This document shows positions 36,046 to 44,267 of a stretch of DNA of 64,000 nucleotides, one piece after another; the first letter of the stretch is position 1; the number at the start of each line of letters is the position of its first letter. Source of the stretch: an uncultured Lachnospiraceae bacterium. Lineage in GTDB: Bacteria; Bacillota; Clostridia; Lachnospirales; Lachnospiraceae. The stretch is from positions 1 through 64,000 of the forward strand of contig CAJUHR010000026.1 of NCBI GenBank assembly GCA_910586255.1, in the 5' to 3' direction. The notes beneath the pieces were generated by a model that did not search any database, was not told the DNA's origin, and saw nothing but the letters and a program-made list of their open reading frames with translations. The translations under genes were made by a program, and so were the position numbers.

Positions 36046-36930
36046 GTGAATCAGGCAAAAATCAGTATTCATGGGACAGACACAATGGGGCTTGACGGCA
36101 AGGGCATTGGGGTCGCCATCCTGGACACTGGCTGTTTCCCCCATGAAGACTTGGGCTATAGAATCGCAGGCTTTCTTGATGTAATACAGAGGCAGCCTTC
36201 GCCCTATGATGACAATGGCCATGGCACCCATGTATGCGGAATCATCGGAGGCAGCGGAAAAGCCGAAAACGGACTCTACAGCGGAATCGCCCCGGGCTGT
36301 CATCTGATTCCTGTCAAGGTTTTGGACCGCCGGGGCAATGGCTATTCCTCCGATGTACTGACAGGCCTCCGATGGATCCGGGAAAATAAGGAGCGATGGA
36401 ACATCCGCATTGTAAACATTTCCGTAGGCTCCTTTTCCCGCCGGAATATGGGTGAGAACTCCGCTTTGGTCCGCGGAGTCAACGCTGCCTGGGATGATGG
36501 TCTTGTGGTAGTGGTGGCAGCCGGAAACATGGGACCCAAAAGCGGTACCATCACCACTCCGGGCATCAGCCGGAAGGTAATCACCGTTGGCTGCTCCGAT
36601 GACCACAAGGAGGTCAATGTTTTGGGAAGCCGGATGATCGACTACTCGGGCCGCGGCCCCACCAACGCCTGCATCTGCAAGCCGGACATTGTGGCTCCGG
36701 GGGCCTCCATTGTCAGCTGTGCCAGCCAGCCCGGAAAATACACCAGCAAAAGCGGCACCTCCATGGCAACTCCCCTGGTATCCGGCGCTATTGCTCTCCT
36801 GCTGGAAAAACACCCGGAAATGAGCAACCGGGATGTAAAGCTCCACCTTCGCGACCGGGCGGTGGATCTGGGGTTGCCTAAAAATCAGCAGGGATGGGGA
36901 CTTTTGGATGTGGGGAGATTGCTGGCATAA
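36046..36930 (+). CDS. Subtilisin-like serine protease (S8), without signal peptide
   Basis: 294 residues from GTG 36046, with GAAGGAAG about 15 bases upstream, so the exact start is uncertain. The catalytic triad is complete: Asp27 in VAILDTGC, His59 in DNGHGTHVCG and Ser239 in SGTSMATP, with the oxyanion Asn in VAAGNMGP. There is no signal peptide, no prodomain and no C-terminal extension, so the enzyme resembles intracellular subtilisins that turn over proteins in the cytosol. It stands alone on the plus strand between minus-strand genes. Confidence 0.9.
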   Translation: MNQAKISIHGTDTMGLDGKGIGVAILDTGCFPHEDLGYRIAGFLDVIQRQPSPYDDNGHGTHVCGIIGGSGKAENGLYSGIAPGCHLIPVKVLDRRGNGYSSDVLTGLRWIRENKERWNIRIVNISVGSFSRRNMGENSALVRGVNAAWDDGLVVVVAAGNMGPKSGTITTPGISRKVITVGCSDDHKEVNVLGSRMIDYSGRGPTNACICKPDIVAPGASIVSCASQPGKYTSKSGTSMATPLVSGAIALLLEKHPEMSNRDVKLHLRDRAVDLGLPKNQQGWGLLDVGRLLA

Positions 36931-36970
36931 AAAGATTTTCATTTTTAATTTCAATCACCAGTATTCAATA

Positions 36971-36994
36971 AAACAGGGGGCAGATACGCCCCCT
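36971..36994 (-). terminator. Terminator downstream of the permease remnant
   Basis: AGGGGGC (36975-36981) pairs with GCCCCCT (36988-36994). On the minus strand the stem is followed by GTTTTATTG. It would end transcripts coming from the 36999-37437 remnants. Confidence 0.65.
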
Positions 36995-36998
36995 TGAC

Positions 36999-37437
36999 TT
37001 ACTCCATTGACATTGCAAATTTTTTTCGCAGATCACTCAGTTCCTGTTCTGTGATCCCACATGTTTTCAAAAAATCCGCCTTTCCCCCTCCTCTTGCCTG
37101 TTTGCCGTATCTTCGCCAGTATTCCTCAAATTGGTATCTGCTTTCCACCACCTCATAGGAAGGTCCATTCTGGTGCTGCAGCAAATATCGGTTTGGAAAG
37201 CGGCAGCATGATCCTCCAGAAAATCCCACCATAGGATTCCCCATCCACAATCGCCGCCTCCATCAGTTCCGTGGGCATTCCCTTAAAATGATTGTAATAC
37301 AAAAAAATATACATCGGATAACCAATCGTGGGAAGAGCCGGTCCCGGATAGCAGTTTAACATATGCAGTCGGTTAGCCACCATAAACAGGCATCGCCTCC
37401 TCACCCTAAAAAAATGTTCTAAAAATCTTCTTCCCAC
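36999..37437 (-). pseudogene. Remnant of a MalG-type ABC permease fused to unrelated coding debris
   Basis: About 60 codons near 37195-37370 read YPMYIFLYYNHFKGMPTELM then EAAIVDGESYGGIFWRIMLP, the EAA cytosolic-loop motif of carbohydrate ABC permeases (MalG/LplC type). The frame breaks at about 37190. In another frame the last ~60 codons, ending KTCGITEQELSDLRKKFAMS, look like the C-terminus of a different small protein that I do not recognise. There is no N-terminal membrane part and no usable start. It is a decayed fragment left by deletion, lying between the subtilase and the M56 gene. Confidence 0.7.
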
Positions 37438-39869
37438 ATGTCAAAGGGCATCCACAGCCAGTACTCTTCCTGATAAAACGGCTCCTTCACGGCCTCTAAC
37501 TGGATCCGAAGGTTGCCATCACCCATATTTTTCATGGTACAGACCTCCTGCCTTCCTGTCTCCCCGTTTCCCAAATATTCCCAGTATGGCTCTGAGCCTT
37601 TCAGATTGTCCACCGAGCTGACCATAATATGTTTTCTCTCCCAATCCATCCACAGACACGCGCCTCCATCTCTCACACAGATCAGACTTCCCGGCAGCTC
37701 TCCTATTTTTTCCTCCCCTGTAAAATCCGGCTTGATCCGCATGAGAGGAACCGGAAATGTGCTGTCATTGGTCCATCCCTCATAATAGAGGTATCCGTCT
37801 GCATAGCATATATTCCTGGATACGCCGTAGAGAGGTTTGGTCACTCTCCGGTCACTACCATCGAAACGGATGCTGACCGGCATAGGTCGTTTAAAACTTG
37901 ATATGGTCGCCTCCTCAAATCCCTCATACACCAGCCGCTCCTCTGTCAAAACAATCCCTTCCCTGTCTGCCCTGTTCAAAAACACCAAATCATCAATCAG
38001 TTGATCCGTGTTGTCTCCGCTCCGGGCAAGCTCCATCCGGCCATAGGGAATATCATAGCGAAAGCTTTCCGTTCTCCACGTATCTTCCTCCATCTCCAAA
38101 AGCTTCGCGGGAGTCCGAAGATAATAGTCATATCCGTCCCGGACAAAAAGCCAGTGTCCCTCACTGATCTGTCCCTCCGGATTCACAATCTCCCTTCCGT
38201 CTCCCAAAAACAGAAACACCTGCTTCATCACCTGCTCTTCGGGATCATAATATCCATAATACAAATCAATCAGCCGTGCCGGACTGTCCCCGGAGGATGA
38301 AGCCGTCCCCAGAACACTGATTCTTCCGTCTGCCATTTTCGCTGCATCATAATCAATGATCCTGAAATTATCTCCTCTTCTTTCCTCCCTTTCCTCTCCG
38401 GATACATCCGTCAGCCAGAATGAATCCTCCGGACGGATTCCCTTCTGACTCATTTTGTTCTCCCGGGGCAGCACCTCCTCCAATGCCACGGCCAGCTTGT
38501 CTGCCGTATCCACATCCTTCACAAAGATCTGCTGTCGCCATTTTCCCCCTGTTGCTTTTTCAAAAGAAAACAGGCCAAATTCCCCGTGGAATATCAGAGA
38601 GGTATCCGATGCAAAATCTATATGCAGCCGGTAAGTAGAACCCTCCTTTTCTCCTGCGGCCTTTCCGGCGCTCCCCTGATTGCCGGTCTGACTATCCGCG
38701 GCCTTTCCGGCGCTTTCCTGACCGCCTGTCTGACCAGCCGCGCTCCCTTCAAGCTGTATAAGAGCCAGCCACGCAGAGTCGGGCCTCTCCCGCTGCCAGA
38801 TAAGCTCTGGCTTATCCTCCCCTGTTTTTCCGGCTACAAAAATACTGGTGGGCCCGTCTGCGCCTCCGATTATGGAGACGGACATGGCATCCTTCTCCTC
38901 CATAGTTTGCCCTTCGTCCTTTGGACTGGTTATCAGTCCGATTCCAACGATTGTGAGAGCAGCCAAAATCACAGCCGTCAGCATCACCCCGGGCTTATGA
39001 TAGGTCAGAATATTTCGTATTCTCAGATATGTATGATTCCTGCTAAAGGCAAGAGGAAGCATACGGCTGCTCTTCTCCGCCTGCTCTAAAAGCACCTGCG
39101 AGTAGGCCCCCCGGCCATGACCCTTCCGATTATTCAGCACCCGTTCATCACAGGACATCTCCATATCCGCACACATCATCCGAAATCCGATCCAGGCAAG
39201 CGGATTGAACCAGTGTATCGCCACCATCCCAAGCCCCAGAAGCTTTATCAGGTAATCTCTTCTGTCAATATGCACCTGCTCATGATCCAGAATAAATGCC
39301 CTGGCATCCCCCTTCAAATCAACAGGAAGATAAATGACAGGCCTCCACAGCCCCAGAACAAATGCCCCACCAATCTGATCCGTCTCTCTCACCTGGGTTT
39401 TCCCCTCCCGTTTTTCAACCAGAACGGCATTTGCCACTTTCTTTTTAAGTGCCGCCAGCTGCCACAGATGATAGACCGCAAAAAGCAAAAGTCCCAAAAG
39501 CCACAGCACAAACCCGGCTGCCAGCCATATCTGGATCGGATTTACGGAGTTCGCCGGGTCCTTCACCACCAGGCTTTCCCCCACCGCGCCATTCACTGCC
39601 CGGTCCACCCAGATGATCCCTGTCCGAATCTCCGGTTCTGCCTCGTAAACAATCTTCTGGCTCACCGGCTCCGGATTGACGGGAAGCAGAGAAAAAGGTG
39701 AGGGGATCACCACCGGACACAAAAACCTGAACAGCACAATCATCCACAGTCCGTAGGAATATCCCTTTGGAAGCTTTTTCAAAAAAAGGCGCAGCACCAG
39801 CACAATCAGTACCGTGCACCCTGCCGCAAAGCTCATATTCAAAAGCCGGATCATCAGTCTCTCCATCAT
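37419..39869 (-). CDS. BlaR1-like M56 metallopeptidase sensor
   Basis: 816 residues. Four N-terminal membrane spans surround the cytosolic zinc site DHEQVHIDRRD (His196, Glu197, His200), the HExxH of M56 antirepressor proteases. A last span at about 295-315 leads to a large extracytoplasmic part of ~500 residues without a penicillin-binding signature. Directly after that span lies SVSIIGGADGPTSIFVAG (330-347), a motif resembling the GGADGPT signature of Na+-pumping decarboxylase beta subunits. The start overlaps the BlaI gene stop (ATGA). On an external signal it should cleave the repressor. The signal and the targets are not evident. Confidence 0.88.
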   Translation of the reverse strand: MMERLMIRLLNMSFAAGCTVLIVLVLRLFLKKLPKGYSYGLWMIVLFRFLCPVVIPSPFSLLPVNPEPVSQKIVYEAEPEIRTGIIWVDRAVNGAVGESLVVKDPANSVNPIQIWLAAGFVLWLLGLLLFAVYHLWQLAALKKKVANAVLVEKREGKTQVRETDQIGGAFVLGLWRPVIYLPVDLKGDARAFILDHEQVHIDRRDYLIKLLGLGMVAIHWFNPLAWIGFRMMCADMEMSCDERVLNNRKGHGRGAYSQVLLEQAEKSSRMLPLAFSRNHTYLRIRNILTYHKPGVMLTAVILAALTIVGIGLITSPKDEGQTMEEKDAMSVSIIGGADGPTSIFVAGKTGEDKPELIWQRERPDSAWLALIQLEGSAAGQTGGQESAGKAADSQTGNQGSAGKAAGEKEGSTYRLHIDFASDTSLIFHGEFGLFSFEKATGGKWRQQIFVKDVDTADKLAVALEEVLPRENKMSQKGIRPEDSFWLTDVSGEEREERRGDNFRIIDYDAAKMADGRISVLGTASSSGDSPARLIDLYYGYYDPEEQVMKQVFLFLGDGREIVNPEGQISEGHWLFVRDGYDYYLRTPAKLLEMEEDTWRTESFRYDIPYGRMELARSGDNTDQLIDDLVFLNRADREGIVLTEERLVYEGFEEATISSFKRPMPVSIRFDGSDRRVTKPLYGVSRNICYADGYLYYEGWTNDSTFPVPLMRIKPDFTGEEKIGELPGSLICVRDGGACLWMDWERKHIMVSSVDNLKGSEPYWEYLGNGETGRQEVCTMKNMGDGNLRIQLEAVKEPFYQEEYWLWMPFDMWEEDF

Positions 39870-40225
39870 TCCACCGCCTTTTCGATCATTGTGCGAAGCT
39901 CCTCTGCCTCCTCCTTTGTCAGCTTTCTGTCTGATAAAAATGCCGTGACAAAGGCCGGCAGAGATCCGCCGAAGCTCTTATCCACCACCGCCTTGCTTTC
40001 CTGCCTCTGCACCTCGTCCCGCTTTACCATGGCTGTCACCACCGCATTCTCGTTTCTCACAAAGCCCCGTTGAGAAAGCTTTTTGAGAACGGTAAAGCAG
40101 GTGGACTTCTTCCATCCTAGCTGATCCAGACAGAGCCTGGCCAGCTCCATAGAGCGCACCGGCTCATTTTTCCAGACCAACTCCATAAAGCGATATTCAC
40201 CATCAAACAGCTTTTTCTCTTCCAT
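39866..40225 (-). CDS. BlaI/MecI/CopY-type repressor
   Basis: 119 residues from ATG 40225, which follows AAGGGAAG; the open frame upstream to 40261 lacks a ribosome site. The winged helix reads RFMELVWKNEPVRSMELARL then KKSTCFTVLKKLSQRGFVRN, a typical BlaI arrangement, and the C-terminal helices (RKLTKEEAEELRTMIEKAVE) dimerise. It is translationally coupled to the M56 sensor. Paired dyads over its promoter point to autorepression. Confidence 0.92.
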   Translation of the reverse strand: MEEKKLFDGEYRFMELVWKNEPVRSMELARLCLDQLGWKKSTCFTVLKKLSQRGFVRNENAVVTAMVKRDEVQRQESKAVVDKSFGGSLPAFVTAFLSDRKLTKEEAEELRTMIEKAVE

Positions 40226-40289
40226 CAATCTTCCCTTCTCTCTTATTTTGTTCTTCCACAATATCTTCCCGTATTAAATTTCATGTGAG

Positions 40290-40331
40290 GTCTATTATAA
40301 TAGTCCTCTCTGAAAGTCTATCACAGTAGAC
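40290..40331 (-). promoter_or_regulatory. Promoter with two operator-like dyads for BlaI
   Basis: On the minus strand TATAAT at 40294-40299 is a perfect -10 with only a weak -35 (GATAGA, 17 bases away). Two related dyads lie here: GTCTATTATAATAGTC (40290-40305), over the -10, and GTCTATCACAGTAGAC (40316-40331), over the -35, with centres 26 bases apart. Both share GTCTAT at the outer edge, as expected for two sites bound by one dimeric repressor. Confidence 0.65.
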
Positions 40332-40440
40332 CCATTTTTGTCAACCCCAAAAGCACTTCATGTCCACAGCGCTCTGGCAGCAAGCTTCCCGGTACTGTTT
40401 TGGTGCGGATTCTTTTTCGAGAGTGCAAAGGAAAAAGTAA

Positions 40441-40469
40441 GCGGGAATCTCTTGGAATGAGATTCCCGC
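40441..40469 (-). terminator. Terminator of the wall-binding protein gene
   Basis: GCGGGAATCTC (40441-40451) pairs perfectly with GAGATTCCCGC (40459-40469). On the minus strand it is followed by TTACTTTTTCC. Confidence 0.88.
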
Positions 40470-40520
40470 CTGCTTAATCGGTATTTCTTAACACCGCCTC
40501 TATGTTCTCTCTAAAAGTAA

Positions 40521-41546
40521 TTACTGAATCCAAACCCCATTGGCATCCACCCGATACCCATCCGGTGTCGTGGTGTTGGTCAGCATAGCACCCTGCGTGC
40601 TGCCTTCCCGCTCATCACAGTAATACCACTTTCCATCGCCAGCCTGGATCCACCCCATCCGCATATAACCGGATGTGTCAAAGCAATACCATACATTGTT
40701 GACCATCAGCCAGCCATTGGTAGGATAAGAACCATTGGAGTACTCGTACCACCAGCCAACATTGTTCCGCTTCCAGCTTCCTCCGCCAGGATTGCCTGAG
40801 GGAGTGTTGGATGTGCCGCCGGCTCCATTGCCAATGGCATACATGCCGCTCTTGATATCTCTCAGCATATCCTCATCCACATACATGGAATCGGATTCAA
40901 ACCATTCGCCCTTTTTGGAATTGCTTCCAACCGCCCGGACACGGAAGTAGTACTCGCCCTCCCGGGTAATGCTGCTGCTGAAATCGTAATACTCATTGGT
41001 AGTAGTAACCGCCGACCCCGAAGAGCTGCTGCCCCGATACAGACGGACCTGGTAGCTCTTGGCTCCGCCTACGGACTCCCAGCTGGCAATGGGAGACTTC
41101 TCATCCCGCCATTCTACATTTTCAACCTCCAGGCTTCCCTCCAGAGCATCCAGACGGATAGTAACTACCAAGGTTGATTTGTTATCCTTTCTGCTGGATG
41201 TGACATACGTGGCGTCATCTCCTTTAAGCTTAACCTTGGATTTGGTCATACTATCAAAATAATAATCCTCATCTGCTTCCAGTGTGACTTCCACTCTGGG
41301 CTCATCGCCGCTTTCCCACTCTCCGTCATCATTGGTGACTGCCACATCATCCACCCGGTAATAATCGGAATCCACAGTAATGGACACCTCGCTGCTGTCG
41401 CCACCGGCCTCAATGGAGGACTCCACATTCAAGGTAATCTGCGTAATCTTCTCCCTGTCCTCCGCCGCCAGAGCACTGCCGGCCAATGCAAAGGTCAAAA
41501 GCCCTGCTCCCACTGTCAGTGACAGTCCTCTTTTCCATAATTTCAT
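40521..41546 (-). CDS. Secreted protein with choline-binding-type wall repeats
   Basis: 341 residues. The signal peptide ends near ALAGSALAA (residue 28). An N-terminal beta-rich acidic domain (30-140) is followed by a fibronectin-III-like unit (ASWESVGGAKSYQVRLYRGS to YYFRVRAVGSNS), a Gly/Ser linker, and C-terminal repeats GWWYEYSNGSYPTNGWLMVN and MGWIQAGDGKWYYCDEREG of the CW_binding_1 (choline/teichoic acid) type. It is probably attached non-covalently to the cell wall. No enzymatic domain is visible. A strong terminator follows, so it is a single-gene unit. Confidence 0.85.
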   Translation of the reverse strand: MKLWKRGLSLTVGAGLLTFALAGSALAAEDREKITQITLNVESSIEAGGDSSEVSITVDSDYYRVDDVAVTNDDGEWESGDEPRVEVTLEADEDYYFDSMTKSKVKLKGDDATYVTSSRKDNKSTLVVTIRLDALEGSLEVENVEWRDEKSPIASWESVGGAKSYQVRLYRGSSSSGSAVTTTNEYYDFSSSITREGEYYFRVRAVGSNSKKGEWFESDSMYVDEDMLRDIKSGMYAIGNGAGGTSNTPSGNPGGGSWKRNNVGWWYEYSNGSYPTNGWLMVNNVWYCFDTSGYMRMGWIQAGDGKWYYCDEREGSTQGAMLTNTTTPDGYRVDANGVWIQ

Positions 41547-41990
41547 CTTACTTCCTCCTTCTCTTTATAAAGCTCTTTTCACTTTCTCTTATAAGCGCCT
41601 TTTGCAACATCCCTGCCAAAACCATAGACGCAATTCTGGTAGTCATACAACTATAATATCTGGAGGAAATGTACAAATTGTGAAATCAAAGTAACGATTA
41701 CCAGTCAAAAATCCTACAAATCTTTTACTATCTTTAAAAAATGGTAATATTTCCGTATAAATTATTATGGTACCAGGGTCAAAAGGTCTAAAATCCGATG
41801 CAAGCTTGCTTGCAAGAAGATTTTTGAACTTTGGACCCGCCAAAAACATGAAAAAATAGCCTGATTAGGGCGGATTTTAAATGTTTTTGAGGATTGGGGG
41901 AGCACAAAGTGCGGAGCAATCCGGTATCAGAGGGGTCAAAAGACCTTTTGACCCCAACATCATTATTATATAGCTAAGCAGCTACATATT
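41547..41990. other. Structured intergenic region between murA and the wall-protein gene
   Basis: 444 bases without a supported gene. Two related hairpins lie inside. At 41773-41842 GGGTC and GACCC-like ends enclose AAAATC/GATTTT and the core GCAAGCTTGCTTGC. At 41932-41955 GGGGTCAAAA-GACC-TTTTGACCCC is a perfect 10-base stem without a T-run. GGGTCAAAAG occurs in both. The pattern suggests a repeated, RNA-structured intergenic element. The second hairpin may end murA transcripts. The promoter of the wall-protein gene should lie in 41547-41750. Confidence 0.55.
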
Positions 41991-43283
41991 TTAACCGATT
42001 TTCAACCGGAACTTATTGGCCTTCTTTTCGGAATCCACAACCTCAATGACGGCACCCAGCTTCTGAAGCTTTTCCTCAAAGCACTCATACCCCCGCTGTA
42101 TGTAGCCGATCTGATCCACCACCGTGAATCCCTCCGCTGCCAGTCCGGCCAGAACCAGCGCCGCGCCGGCCCGCAGATCCGGGCTCTCCACCTGGGCTCC
42201 TGTAAAGCCCTTCACCCCGTCAATCACGGCCACATTGCCTTCTACCTTGATGCTGCCCCCCATCCGGGCCAGCTCGTCCACATATTTAAACCGATTTTCA
42301 AAAATACTCTCCGTAATCATGCTGGCGCCCTCAGTCAAAGCCAGGGTAACAGCCATCTGAGGCTGCATGTCTGTGGGAAATCCGGGATAGGGAAGAGTCT
42401 TAATATTGGTACAGTGCTGCCTGGGCCTTCCCACAACCCGCACTTCGTCATCACTCTCGATCACCTCGCAGCCGATCTCCAAAAGCTTTGCCGAAATAGC
42501 TTCAAGATGTTTGGGGATCACGTTCTTCACCGTCACATCTCCCCGGGTAACCGCCGCCCCACACATAAAAGTGCCTGCCTCTATCTGATCCGGAATAATG
42601 GAATATTCGGTGCCATGGAACTTGCGGACACCCCGAATCCGGATAATATCCGTGCCGGCTCCCTTGATGTTCGCTCCCATGCTGTTGAGGAAATTGGCCA
42701 CATCCACCACATGAGGCTCCTTGGCCGCATTCTCAAGAATCGTCTGCCCCTCTGCCAAGGATGCCGCCATCATAATATTGATGGTAGCCCCCACGGACAC
42801 AACATCCAGATAAATATGCCCGCCTACCAGGTCTATGGCATGGGCAAGCACTGCCCCCCTCTCAATCTCAATCCTTGCTCCCAGGGCACGAAACCCTTTT
42901 AAATGCTGATCGATTGGTCTGCTGCCAATATTACATCCACCCGGAAGCGGAACCTCTGCACTTTTATATTTGCCAAGCAATGCGCCGATAAAATAATAGG
43001 ACGCGCGTATTTTTCTGATATAATCGTCATCTACGGAAACCTCGTGAATCGTAGATGCATTGATTCGGACCGTATGGCGGTCTATCCGTTCCACCTGTGC
43101 TCCGATCTCCTGAATCGCCTCAAGCATTACGTTTGTATCCCGTACATCCGGCATATTATCAATCACTACATTCTCGTCTGTCATGATCGAAGCCGCAAGA
43201 ATCCCCAATGCAGCATTCTTGGCGCCACTGATCTGAACCTCTCCCACCAGCGGATTACCGCCCTTCATAATATACTGATTCAT
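41991..43283 (-). CDS. murA: UDP-N-acetylglucosamine 1-carboxyvinyltransferase
   Basis: 430 residues. EPSP-synthase-like fold with YIMKGGNPLVGEVQISGAKN at the start. The catalytic, fosfomycin-reactive Cys117 lies in PLPGGCNIGSRPIDQHLKG, and GFPTDMQPQMAVTLALTEG is the conserved Asp segment. It transfers enolpyruvate to UDP-GlcNAc, the first committed step of peptidoglycan synthesis, in the cytosol. Firmicutes often have two murA copies; whether this is murA1 or murA2 cannot be told. Single-gene unit. Confidence 0.96.
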   Translation of the reverse strand: MNQYIMKGGNPLVGEVQISGAKNAALGILAASIMTDENVVIDNMPDVRDTNVMLEAIQEIGAQVERIDRHTVRINASTIHEVSVDDDYIRKIRASYYFIGALLGKYKSAEVPLPGGCNIGSRPIDQHLKGFRALGARIEIERGAVLAHAIDLVGGHIYLDVVSVGATINIMMAASLAEGQTILENAAKEPHVVDVANFLNSMGANIKGAGTDIIRIRGVRKFHGTEYSIIPDQIEAGTFMCGAAVTRGDVTVKNVIPKHLEAISAKLLEIGCEVIESDDEVRVVGRPRQHCTNIKTLPYPGFPTDMQPQMAVTLALTEGASMITESIFENRFKYVDELARMGGSIKVEGNVAVIDGVKGFTGAQVESPDLRAGAALVLAGLAAEGFTVVDQIGYIQRGYECFEEKLQKLGAVIEVVDSEKKANKFRLKIG

Positions 43284-43491
43284 TTCACACCTCTATTTGT
43301 TACTCGCCAATTATTCCCTGTCTCTTGTCTTTTACAAAGATATCCATGCCGCAAATCTTTACAAAACTATTAAAAAAACTTTTATACTTCTTAATGATTA
43401 TACCACAGAATCAGAATTTGTAAAGGCCTGGAAATTGTTCCATTTTTCTTCGCTCCATTTTTCATCTGCCTCTTCAATATGACACAAAAGC

Positions 43492-43534
43492 AAAAAAAGA
43501 GGCAAAAACATCGTAAATCAATGCTTTTTGCCTC
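43492..43534 (-). terminator. Rho-independent terminator after tRNA-Gln
   Basis: GAGGCAAAAA (43499-43508) pairs with TTTTTGCCTC (43525-43534), followed on the minus strand by TTTTTTTGC. It stands about ten bases after the tRNA 3' end. Confidence 0.9.
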
Positions 43535-43542
43535 TTTTTCAG

Positions 43543-43614
43543 CTGGGCTACAAGGATTCGAACCTTGAAATGACGGAGTCAGAGTCCGTTGCCTTACCGT
43601 TTGGCGATAGCCCA
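43543..43614 (-). tRNA. tRNA-Gln, anticodon CTG
   Basis: A 72-base cloverleaf. The acceptor arms are TGGGCTA and TAGCCCA. The anticodon stem ACGGA/TCCGT encloses the loop CTCTGAC, so the anticodon is CTG and it reads CAG. GGTTCGAATCC is the T-loop. The discriminator base is G and CCA is not encoded. Confidence 0.93.
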
Positions 43615-43710
43615 TCACTGCAACGAAGATAATTATACATGAAACCTCTGCTTCCGTCAAGCACTTTTTTACTATTTTTTGTCTGCTTTTTTACGTCAGG
43701 GGATAACCGT

Positions 43711-44022
43711 TCAGGAGCGTATCATTTTCTCCAATACCTCCCGAGACTGAACCCCGATCACCCGGTTGGCCTCCTGGCCGTTTTTAAAGAGAATCAGGGT
43801 GGGGATATTCATAACCCCGTATTTCATGGCAATCTCCTCGCAGTCGTCCACATTAAGCTTGCCGATAACCGCCTCCCCATCAAGCTCCTCGGCCAGCTTT
43901 TCCACCAGGGGAGCCATCATCTTGCAGGGACCGCACCAATCGGCATAAAAATCCACCAAGACCGGCTTGTCGGCCTTTAACACTTCCGCATCAAAATTTT
44001 CCATCGTAAACTTCTTTTCCAT
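43711..44022 (-). CDS. trxA: Thioredoxin
   Basis: 103 residues, the classical length. DFYADWCGPCKMMAPLVEKL contains the redox cysteines 30 and 33, and GVMNIPTLILFKNG has the cis-proline. AAAGGAGCG precedes the ATG. It reduces cytosolic disulfides with thioredoxin reductase (not in the window). It is on the same strand as, and downstream of, trmB and the small ORF at 44087. Confidence 0.95.
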   Translation of the reverse strand: MEKKFTMENFDAEVLKADKPVLVDFYADWCGPCKMMAPLVEKLAEELDGEAVIGKLNVDDCEEIAMKYGVMNIPTLILFKNGQEANRVIGVQSREVLEKMIRS

Positions 44023-44086
44023 ATGCTTTCGCTCCTTTTATAATTTTGTTTTTATTGTGGCTTGGTCCCGCTTTCTCTGTCTCTCT

Positions 44087-44233
44087 TCACTTGCCCTTGC
44101 CGCGTTCCAAAACCTTTTGTACCTCTTTAAAGCTTTTGTGCCATTTCAGAATCCGGCGGTTCAGATCCTCTTTGTCGCTGGTAGCGCTGCGCATGCTTTT
44201 CACTAGCTTTGTTTTCCAGTCCACTTTAGTCAC
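44087..44233 (-). CDS. Small basic ORF between trmB and trxA
   Basis: A 48-codon frame from GTG 44233 with GGGAGGAAG about ten bases upstream. The product starts VTKVDWKTKLVKSMRSATSD and ends QKVLERGKGK. It is rich in Lys, Arg and Glu and looks helical, with a composition like a real soluble protein. It starts 34 bases after the trmB stop, on the same strand, and ends 64 bases before trxA. I do not recognise a family. It could also be chance. Confidence 0.4.
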   Translation of the reverse strand: MTKVDWKTKLVKSMRSATSDKEDLNRRILKWHKSFKEVQKVLERGKGK

Positions 44234-44267
44234 CGCAAAATGCTTCCTCCCAAACAGTATATGCAGA

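Noticed and set aside
36031..36954. A 307-codon minus-strand open frame opposite the subtilase gene
   Set aside because: It is the exact complement of a gene with a complete S8 triad, has no known motif and no ribosome site. Antisense frames of GC-rich genes are often open.
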